Source: Nitrospirota bacterium
Lineage (GTDB): Bacteria; Nitrospirota; Thermodesulfovibrionia; Thermodesulfovibrionales; Dissulfurispiraceae
NCBI GenBank assembly: GCA_016212685.1
Contig: JACREW010000127.1
Coordinates: 1-11,265 of the forward strand
Length of the DNA stretch: 11,265 nt
Reading direction: 5' to 3'
Shown here piece by piece: positions 5,588 to 11,265 of the stretch. Positions within the stretch are counted from its first letter, which is position 1. The number at the start of each line of letters is the position of its first letter. The position numbers and the translations under genes are program-made. Under the pieces are notes generated by a model, which saw only the letters and a list, made by a program, of their open reading frames with translations, searched no databases and was not told where the DNA came from.

Positions 5588-7813
5588 ATGGAAAAGAAAT
5601 TCGGAGTTTATATATGCAAAGGTTGCAGCATCGGCGAATCCATCAATATAGACAACCTGACTAAATCCGCTGCGAGGGTTGCAAAGATTCAGCCTGATGC
5701 CGTGAGGGTCCATGATGTGCTGTGCAGCCCTGCCGGCCTTGAGATGATAGGGAATGACATTAAGGAAGGGGCTAATACCCTTATAATAGGCGCATGCTCC
5801 CCGCGCGTAAAATTCGAGGAGTTTGATTTTCCGGGCGCAATAACGGAGAGGGTTAATCTCAGGGAGTTTGTAGCATGGAGTCAGGATCCCAATACCGATG
5901 CAACGCAAAGTATTGCCGATGATTACATGAAGATGGGGATAATCAAGGCGCAGAAAGGCAACCTGCCTGAGCCTAACATACTTCCGGATCTGAGCAAGAC
6001 GATAGTTGTAGTCGGCGGCGGCATATCCGGCTTGACATCTGCTCTTGAGGCGGCTGAAGCAGGCTATGAGGTTGTGCTTGTTGAGAAGCAGGCTGATCTC
6101 GGCGGCTGGGCGGCAAAATTATACAAACAGATTCCGAGGGAATACCCGTATGAAAAACTGGAAGAGCCTGCTGTCTTTGGTAAGATAAAAGAGGTTGAAG
6201 CGCATCCGAATATAAAGGTTTACAAATCAGCCTCAATTGAAAAGACAGAGGGGCAGCCCGGACTGTTTGATGTGACTATAAGAACTAACGGCACGGGCGA
6301 GACTATCAAGGCAGGCGCGTTTATTATGGCAGCGGGCTGGCAGCCGTATGATGCGTCAAAGCTCGGGCATCTTGGCTACGGCAATCCTAATGTTATAACG
6401 AATGTTCAGATGGAAGAGATTGCAAAGACAGGGAAGATAACAAGGCCTTCCGACGGCAAAGAGGCAAAAAAGGTTGCGTTCATACAATGCGCCGGATCGA
6501 GAGATCCCGAACATCTGCCTTACTGTTCGTCTTTCTGCTGTGCGACATCTCTTAAACAGGCAAAATATGTCAGGGAAAAAAACGGCGATGCGGTCGCGAT
6601 GATATTTTATAAAGACATCAGAACTCCGGGACAGACCGAGATCTTCTATAAGAACATGCAGAATGACCCGGGAGTTTTATTGACAAAGGCTGATGTGACA
6701 GGCATAAGCGACGCCGGAAACGGCAATATGTTTGTCGAAGCTGAGAACACCCTTCTTGGTGAAAAGATAAAGGTCGAGGCCGATCTTGTCGTTCTCGCCA
6801 CCGGCATTGTGCCTGCTACGCGCGTCCCTCAGGAATATCTCGACGGACTGACAGAGGCAGGCAAAAAAGGCGACGATGCAAGAAAGGCTTATATTGAGTC
6901 TACCCCGAAACCCGAATTTATATTGAATCTCGATTACAGGCAGGGGCCTGAAATACCTTCGCTCGAAGGCGCATACGGCTTTGCAGACTCCAACTTCATA
7001 TGTTTCCAGTATGAGACGAGAAGGACAGGCATATACTCCGCCGGCTGCGTAAGGCAGCCGATGACGATGGCTGACGCATCGGACGATGCCGCAGGAGCGG
7101 CGCTTAAGGCAATTCAGTGCGTCGAGCATGTCGCTCAGGGCATAGCTGTTCATCCGAGGGCATGGGACATGACATTCCCCGACCCTCTTATGATTAAATG
7201 CACATCCTGCAAGAGGTGCACCGAGGAATGTCCTTTTGGAGCGATAGACGAAGATGAAAAAGGCACGCCGTTTTACAGGGTTAACCGCTGCAGGCGCTGC
7301 GGCACATGCATGGGAGCGTGCCCTGAAAGGATAGTATCTTTTAAAGATTTCAGCGTCGATATAATCGGTTCTATGATCAAGGGCATCGAGGTGTCGGAGG
7401 ATGAGTTCAGGATAGTTGTTCTGGCATGTGAAAACGACGCATATCCTGCTCTGGACAGCGCGGCCATTAAGCGCAATAAGATTAATCCGAATGTCAGGAT
7501 TATCCCAATCAGATGTCTCGGTTCGACAAACCTGGTCTGGGTTACCGATGCGTTTTCAAAGGGAATAGACGGGCTTATGCTGCTCGGCTGCAAGTACGGC
7601 GAAAATTATCAGTGCCATTTTGTAAAAGGCAGCGAGCTTGCGAATTACCGCTTCAGCAAAGTGAGGGAGACGCTTGACAAGCTTCAGCTCGAGGCCGACA
7701 GATGCGAGCTTATTCAGGTAGCGATATCGGAATATGACAAACTTCCCGATATGATAAACAAGTTTGTAGAAAGGGTTGAGGAAATAGGGCCGAACCCGTT
7801 TAAGGAATTTTAA
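5588..7813 (+). CDS. qmoB: Quinone-interacting oxidoreductase subunit QmoB (HdrA-MvhD fusion)
   Basis: The 741-residue protein is the large cytoplasmic subunit of QmoABC. Domains in order: an HdrA N-terminal domain (1-125) starting FGVYICKGC, with C10, C13, C46 and C70 available for a cluster; an FAD domain with VVVGGGISG (140-148) and LGGWAAKLYKQIP (171-183); the HdrA/Qmo signature IQCAGSRDPEHLPYCSSFCC (299-318); VVLATGIVPATRVP (401-414); a two-cluster ferredoxin with C538, C541, C544 and C548 and then C568, C571, C574 and C578; and an MvhD/FlpD-like domain (about 607-735) with C614, C643, C668 and C676 and the segment LMLLGCKYGENYQCHF (663-678). The MvhD-like domain at the C-terminus is the known QmoB architecture and separates it from QmoA. 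Translation is probably coupled to qmoA two bases upstream. It is followed by an 88-base gap with palindromic repeats before qmoC. Arginine codons: about 26 of 32 AGR. Confidence 0.96.
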   Translation: MEKKFGVYICKGCSIGESINIDNLTKSAARVAKIQPDAVRVHDVLCSPAGLEMIGNDIKEGANTLIIGACSPRVKFEEFDFPGAITERVNLREFVAWSQDPNTDATQSIADDYMKMGIIKAQKGNLPEPNILPDLSKTIVVVGGGISGLTSALEAAEAGYEVVLVEKQADLGGWAAKLYKQIPREYPYEKLEEPAVFGKIKEVEAHPNIKVYKSASIEKTEGQPGLFDVTIRTNGTGETIKAGAFIMAAGWQPYDASKLGHLGYGNPNVITNVQMEEIAKTGKITRPSDGKEAKKVAFIQCAGSRDPEHLPYCSSFCCATSLKQAKYVREKNGDAVAMIFYKDIRTPGQTEIFYKNMQNDPGVLLTKADVTGISDAGNGNMFVEAENTLLGEKIKVEADLVVLATGIVPATRVPQEYLDGLTEAGKKGDDARKAYIESTPKPEFILNLDYRQGPEIPSLEGAYGFADSNFICFQYETRRTGIYSAGCVRQPMTMADASDDAAGAALKAIQCVEHVAQGIAVHPRAWDMTFPDPLMIKCTSCKRCTEECPFGAIDEDEKGTPFYRVNRCRRCGTCMGACPERIVSFKDFSVDIIGSMIKGIEVSEDEFRIVVLACENDAYPALDSAAIKRNKINPNVRIIPIRCLGSTNLVWVTDAFSKGIDGLMLLGCKYGENYQCHFVKGSELANYRFSKVRETLDKLQLEADRCELIQVAISEYDKLPDMINKFVERVEEIGPNPFKEF

Positions 7814-7816
7814 GAA

Positions 7817-7866
7817 GGGACTGTCCCAGAATTACGGGCCGAAGGCCGTAGATTCGGGACTGTCCC
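7817..7866. repeat. Palindromic element with two copies of GGGACTGTCCC between qmoB and qmoC
   Basis: GGGACTGTCCC occurs at 7817-7827 and 7856-7866; each copy is itself near-palindromic. Between them TACGGGCCGAAGGCCGTA (7833-7850) forms a seven-base-pair hairpin with one bulged G. The whole reads as a roughly symmetrical element that could fold into one long stem or three short ones. There is no T-run, so it is unlikely to be a simple terminator. It may be a REP-like dispersed element, perhaps affecting the QmoC:QmoAB ratio through mRNA structure. Confidence 0.65.
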
Positions 7867-7872
7867 TGCGAT

Positions 7873-7885
7873 TACACACTGTGTA
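7873..7885. promoter_or_regulatory. Perfect dyad TACACA-C-TGTGTA upstream of qmoC
   Basis: Six-base arms are perfectly complementary around a central C. The dyad ends five bases before the qmoC ribosome binding site AGGAGGAG (7890-7897). Its core CACACTGTG differs at one of nine positions from the core of the dyad upstream of aprB. It may be an operator or a small hairpin near the ribosome binding site. Confidence 0.35.
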
Positions 7886-7901
7886 CTATAGGAGGAGATA
7901 A

Positions 7902-9038
7902 ATGCCAGAACAGATAATGACACAGGTAATAAGTCCGGATTTGAATTTTGTTAAAGATATTATAGCCTCTGGGGGCGAATCTCTGAAGAAATGTTATCAG
8001 TGCTCGACATGCACTGTTGTCTGCAATGTAACGCCCGATGACAAGCCGTTCCCGAGGAAAGAGATGATGTACGCCCAGTGGGGCATGAAGGATAAGCTCG
8101 TCAGCAATCCCGATATATGGCTCTGCCATCAGTGCAGCGACTGCACTGCATACTGCCCGAGAGGCGCAAAACCCGGAGAGGTGCTGGGAGCGGTAAGGAA
8201 AATCTCGATTCAGCATTATTCTCCGACCCCCCTCGCTAAAATGGTGGGCGACCCGAAATACCTGCTGATACTCTTTGCTATTCCGGTATTGTTGTTCCTT
8301 GCCTATATCGCACCGAAAGGGTATCTCGATTTCTCCGCTATTCCGAGGGGCGAAAACGGCGGAATAGTATATTCCAAATTTATGCCCGTGTTCCCGCAGA
8401 TAGACGTTACCTTCAGCGCGGCGGCTTTTTTTGCGGCACTTTGCTTTGCAGCCGGCATAACCAAATATTGGGCCGATATGAGCAAAGGCGCAAAAACGCA
8501 GGGAGGAAACATTATCGGCAGCATAAAAGAAACGGTAATGGAAATCCTTGCGCATAAAAGATTCGAAAAGTGCAATGTAACTAAAGAGAGAAAGACATCG
8601 CATCTTTTGGTATTTTACGCCTTTGCGGGGCTTGCCATAACGACAACCCTCGCTATTGTCTATCTCTACGGCTTTAAGTATGAATCCCCGTATCCACTTT
8701 ACGACCCGCTGAAAATTTTGGGTAATATCAGCGCGCTGGCGCTGCTGTTCGGAATTACCTTCGTTGTGAATAACCGTTTGAAGAACGCGGATAAGGCGGG
8801 CAAGGGGAGCTACTTCGATTGGCTTTTTATTATGGTTATATACGCCGTCGCGCTGACCGGCATATTTGCGGAGTTGTTCAGGCTTGCGGATATAGCAGTG
8901 CTTGCGTATCCGACCTATTTCGCCCATCTTGTATTCGTATTTTTCCTCTTTGCCTTTGCCCCGTTTTCAAAGATGGCGCATATGGTTTACAGGGCGACCG
9001 CAATGGTGTTTGCGCGGCACACAAATAGAGAAAGTTAA
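7902..9038 (+). CDS. qmoC: Quinone-interacting oxidoreductase subunit QmoC (HdrC-HdrE-like fusion, membrane cytochrome b)
   Basis: The 378-residue protein anchors the Qmo complex in the membrane and exchanges electrons with menaquinone. The N-terminal HdrC-like part has two CX2CX2CX3C motifs, C31/C34/C37/C41 (CYQCSTCTVVC) and C75/C78/C81/C85 (CHQCSDCTAYC), giving two [4Fe-4S] clusters. The C-terminal half resembles HdrE/NarI-type cytochrome b, with about six hydrophobic segments near 119-138, 168-188, 233-257, 272-292, 305-326 and 336-354. H234, H342 and H360 are in or beside these segments and are candidate heme b ligands. Fusion of HdrC and HdrE parts in one chain is the normal QmoC design. 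The start has AGGAGGAG at 7890-7897, four bases before ATG. The 88-base gap from qmoB is wide for a complex subunit. hppA follows after 110 bases. Nine of 11 arginine codons are AGR. Confidence 0.96.
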   Translation: MPEQIMTQVISPDLNFVKDIIASGGESLKKCYQCSTCTVVCNVTPDDKPFPRKEMMYAQWGMKDKLVSNPDIWLCHQCSDCTAYCPRGAKPGEVLGAVRKISIQHYSPTPLAKMVGDPKYLLILFAIPVLLFLAYIAPKGYLDFSAIPRGENGGIVYSKFMPVFPQIDVTFSAAAFFAALCFAAGITKYWADMSKGAKTQGGNIIGSIKETVMEILAHKRFEKCNVTKERKTSHLLVFYAFAGLAITTTLAIVYLYGFKYESPYPLYDPLKILGNISALALLFGITFVVNNRLKNADKAGKGSYFDWLFIMVIYAVALTGIFAELFRLADIAVLAYPTYFAHLVFVFFLFAFAPFSKMAHMVYRATAMVFARHTNRES

Positions 9039-9085
9039 CGGGAGGTGAAAGGGGAAGGGAAAATAAGGCCGGCGGAGCAATGGAA

Positions 9086-9114
9086 TGTTTTCGGTATTAA
9101 CAGTAAGTATTAAT
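9086..9114 (+). promoter_or_regulatory. Possible promoter for hppA (weak)
   Basis: TATTAA (9108-9113) is an acceptable -10, with a poor -35 TGTTTT (9086-9091) 16 bases upstream. The -10 overlaps one copy of a direct repeat GTATTAA (9094-9100 and 9107-9113, 13 bases apart), which could also be a regulator site. The rest of the 110-base gap is purine-rich with no terminator for qmoC, so read-through from qmoC is equally possible. Confidence 0.2.
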
Positions 9115-9148
9115 CCAACAAAATTTTAATAAGGAGGAGAGAAGAGAG

Positions 9149-11215
9149 ATGACTACAATTATTCTCTTTGCCCTTGCATGCGGAATAGCCGGCGTAGCCT
9201 ACGCCCTTTATACCGCGGCATGGGTATCCAAACAGGATGCAGGAAGCGATCGCATGCAGCAGATCTCAAATGCGGTCAAAGAAGGCGCATACGCCTTTCT
9301 TGCCCGTGAATACAAGACTGTAGCGGGCGTTGCGGTTGTCTTGGTGGTTTTGCTTGCAGCGTTTTTAGGAGTCTGGACTGCAGCAGGGTTTATTATCGGA
9401 ACGGTGGGCTCGGCATTTGCAGGCTTTGTAGGCATGTGGGTTACCGTGCGCGCAAATGTCCGCACGACGCAGGCCGCATCAAAAGGCTTGCAGAACGCCC
9501 TGACCCTTTCTTTTAAGGGCGGCTCCGTTACCGGACTTATGGTCGTTGGGTTGGGCATTATAGGAATTGCCGGTTATTATTTTATAGCTAAACAGGCTGC
9601 CGGCGAAGAGGCATTCCACGCCCTAATCGGCCTCGGTTTCGGCTGCTCGCTCATGAGCGTGTTTGCCCGTATCGCAGGCGGTATTTACACAAAGGCGGCT
9701 GACGTAGGAGCCGACCTCGTCGGAAAGGTCGAGGCAGGAATCCCTGAAGACGACCCGAGAAACCCCGCCGTTATCGCGGACAACGTCGGCGACAACGTCG
9801 GCGACTGCGCAGGAATGGCTGCCGACCTGTATGAAACCTATACGGTTACATTGGTTGCGGCTATGCTGCTCGCAAAGTCGGTGTTCGGCGCCGAGAGCGC
9901 ATGGGTTGAATTCCCGCTTTTACTCGGCGGCGTTTCAATTATCGCTTCCATCATCGGCACTTATTTTGTAAAACTTGGCGCTAACAATTACATTATGGGC
10001 GCGCTTTATAAAGGCCTCGCGGTTTCAGGCGTTCTTGCCGCAGGCGCATTTTATGTAGTAACACAGTGGTTCATGGGGCAGCTCGGGGGAGATACAGGCG
10101 GCTTCACACCGATGAGCATTTTCGGCACCGCCGTTATAGGTCTCGCGCTGACAGGCCTTATCGTATGGATTACCGAATATTATACGGCTAAAGAATACAG
10201 GCCCGTGCAGATAATCTCCAAGGCCAGCCTTACCGGCCACGGCACTAACGTTATCGCAGGTCTCGCCATGAGCATGGAAGCGACAGCGCTTCCGGCATTG
10301 GTTATCGTCGGTGCCATCCTCGGTTCTTATGCGCTTGGAGGCGGCTTCAGCGGCAATATGGGCAGCGGGCTTTTTGCAATCGCTCTTTCAGCGGTTTCAA
10401 TGCTTTCAATGACAGGCATTGTCGTTGCGATTGACTCTTACGGCCCGATTACGGACAACGCCGGAGGCATCGCCGAAATGGCTGAACTACCTTCTTCCGT
10501 CAGGGAAATCACCGATCCGCTCGATGCTGTCGGAAATACTACAAAGGCAGTTACTAAGGGCTATGCTATCGGCTCAGCAGGTCTTGCGGCGCTCGTTCTT
10601 TTCGCGGAGTATGCGAGAGAGCTTGTTAGGAAGATGGGCGGAGTTACATTTGATCTGTCCGATCCTTATGTTATCGCCGGTCTCTTTATCGGCGGTTTGA
10701 TCCCCTACTACTACGGCGGCCGCCTGATGCTGGCTGTCGGCAGGGCCGCGGGAGGCGTTGTGGAAGAGGTCCGCAGACAGTTCCGCGAGATAAAGGGAAT
10801 CATGGAAGGAACAGGCAAGCCTGAGTACGGCAAGTGCGTTGACATCGTTACAAAGTCGGCCATTAAAGAGATGATGATACCGGCCCTTATCCCGGTAGCA
10901 GCTCCAATCTTTGTAGGTTTTGTCCTCGGCCCTAAGGCGATCGGCGGCCTTCTTATAGGCAGCATCCTCACCGGCCTCTTCCAGGCTATTGCCATGACAA
11001 GCGGCGGCGGCGCATGGGATAACGCAAAGAAATCCTTTGAAGACGGCGTTACCGACGACAAAGGCGTTATTCACAAAAAAGGGAGCGACGGACACAAAGC
11101 CTCAGTCACAGGCGATACGGTCGGAGACCCGTATAAAGATACGGCAGGCCCGGCTATCAACCCGATGATAAAGGTTATCAACATTGTTGCACTGCTGATT
11201 GTTCCGCTGTTATAA
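9149..11215 (+). CDS. hppA: Membrane-bound proton-pumping pyrophosphatase (K+-independent type)
   Basis: The 688-residue polytopic membrane protein hydrolyses PPi and pumps protons outward. It has the normal length and about 16 hydrophobic segments. The catalytic cytoplasmic motifs are present: DVGADLVGKVEAGIPEDDPR (185-204) then NPAVIADNVGDNVGDCAGMAADLYE (205-229); DSYGPITDNAGGIAEM (429-444); and GDTVGDPYKDTAGPAINP (655-672). The subtype marker GNTTKA (462-467) has Lys at 466, where K+-dependent enzymes have Ala. This predicts a K+-independent proton pump, as known for the Rhodospirillum type. AAGGAGGAG at 9131-9139 sets the start, nine bases before ATG. Its position after qmoC suggests it drains the PPi made by Sat and saves part of its energy as a proton gradient. 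Arginine codons are mixed (8 CGN, 7 AGR), with all five in the first 174 residues CGN. Confidence 0.97.
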   Translation: MTTIILFALACGIAGVAYALYTAAWVSKQDAGSDRMQQISNAVKEGAYAFLAREYKTVAGVAVVLVVLLAAFLGVWTAAGFIIGTVGSAFAGFVGMWVTVRANVRTTQAASKGLQNALTLSFKGGSVTGLMVVGLGIIGIAGYYFIAKQAAGEEAFHALIGLGFGCSLMSVFARIAGGIYTKAADVGADLVGKVEAGIPEDDPRNPAVIADNVGDNVGDCAGMAADLYETYTVTLVAAMLLAKSVFGAESAWVEFPLLLGGVSIIASIIGTYFVKLGANNYIMGALYKGLAVSGVLAAGAFYVVTQWFMGQLGGDTGGFTPMSIFGTAVIGLALTGLIVWITEYYTAKEYRPVQIISKASLTGHGTNVIAGLAMSMEATALPALVIVGAILGSYALGGGFSGNMGSGLFAIALSAVSMLSMTGIVVAIDSYGPITDNAGGIAEMAELPSSVREITDPLDAVGNTTKAVTKGYAIGSAGLAALVLFAEYARELVRKMGGVTFDLSDPYVIAGLFIGGLIPYYYGGRLMLAVGRAAGGVVEEVRRQFREIKGIMEGTGKPEYGKCVDIVTKSAIKEMMIPALIPVAAPIFVGFVLGPKAIGGLLIGSILTGLFQAIAMTSGGGAWDNAKKSFEDGVTDDKGVIHKKGSDGHKASVTGDTVGDPYKDTAGPAINPMIKVINIVALLIVPLL

Positions 11216-11226
11216 GGCAGTAAAGA

Positions 11227-11254
11227 ACCCCGCACCCTTGTAATGGTGCGGGGT
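11227..11254. terminator. GC-rich hairpin after hppA, probable terminator
   Basis: A perfect ten-base stem ACCCCGCACC (11227-11236) / GGTGCGGGGT (11245-11254) closes an eight-base loop, starting 12 bases after the hppA stop. No T-run follows on the + strand (CAAGTCAAAAG). It may be a terminator without a U-tract or an mRNA-stabilising 3' hairpin, and it marks the end of the cluster in this window. Confidence 0.55.
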
Positions 11255-11265
11255 CAAGTCAAAAG

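Noticed and set aside
7817..7866. CRISPR-like repeat array from the two GGGACTGTCCC copies
   Set aside because: Only two 11-base copies with one 28-base spacer that is itself palindromic, and no cas genes are nearby. Not a CRISPR.
7872..8927. Long antisense open frame of 351 codons opposite qmoC
   Set aside because: It lies wholly over qmoC and its start region, has a product rich in Arg, His, Cys and Tyr with no recognisable motif, and has no ribosome binding site. It is a by-product of qmoC codon use.
1..11265. An undescribed system hidden in the window
   Set aside because: Every long coding stretch is a recognised member of the sulfate activation/APS reduction module, and the gaps are short and filled with repeats, terminators and ribosome binding sites. 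No unexplained gene remains.

Overview
The window is one strand-coherent block of energy-metabolism genes, all on the + strand: the dissimilatory sulfate/sulfite module adk(3' end)-sat-aprB-aprA-qmoA-qmoB-qmoC-hppA. Protein motifs, gene order and clean AGGAGG-type ribosome binding sites identify every gene except possibly the very short adk tail with high confidence. The organism is a bacterium with an anaerobic (or sulfur-oxidising) dissimilatory sulfur metabolism. QmoABC, the absence of aprM, the arginine codon preference (AGR) and the intergenic repeat types would fit an uncultivated Nitrospirota (Thermodesulfovibrionia-like) or a deltaproteobacterial-grade lineage. That placement is inference and has not been tested by any search.

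Layout: 1-161 is the C-terminal end of adenylate kinase. After 57 bases comes sat (219-1418), the ATP sulfurylase. A 303-base gap without a gene follows; it holds a long imperfect palindrome, a TTGACA-like promoter candidate and a short perfect dyad. aprB (1722-2141) and aprA (2165-4168) form a tight pair closed by a strong intrinsic terminator. The 157-base gap before qmoA holds that terminator and a dispersed-type inverted repeat. qmoA and qmoB (4326-5585, 5588-7813) are nearly contiguous; an 88-base gap with a twice-repeated GGGACTGTCCC separates them from qmoC (7902-9038). After 110 bases comes hppA (9149-11215), a membrane pyrophosphatase, followed by a GC-rich hairpin.

How the genes work together: in the reductive direction Sat activates sulfate with ATP to APS and PPi; AprBA reduces APS to sulfite and AMP; QmoABC carries electrons between the menaquinone pool and AprBA. 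The two by-products are handled by the flanking genes: HppA splits PPi and pumps protons, pulling the Sat reaction, and Adk converts AMP plus ATP to two ADP. The window is therefore a complete sulfate-to-sulfite module with both by-product recycling steps. The same set can run in reverse in sulfur oxidisers, and dsrAB is not in the window to decide the direction.

I see no undescribed system here. The most useful second-look points are: sat has arginine codon use opposite to its neighbours (14 of 15 CGN against 27 of 28 AGR in aprA), suggesting a different origin; QmoA carries two Cys4 iron-sulfur motifs; a similar CACAC(A/T)GTG dyad lies upstream of aprB and qmoC; and three different palindromic repeats sit in the gene boundaries.
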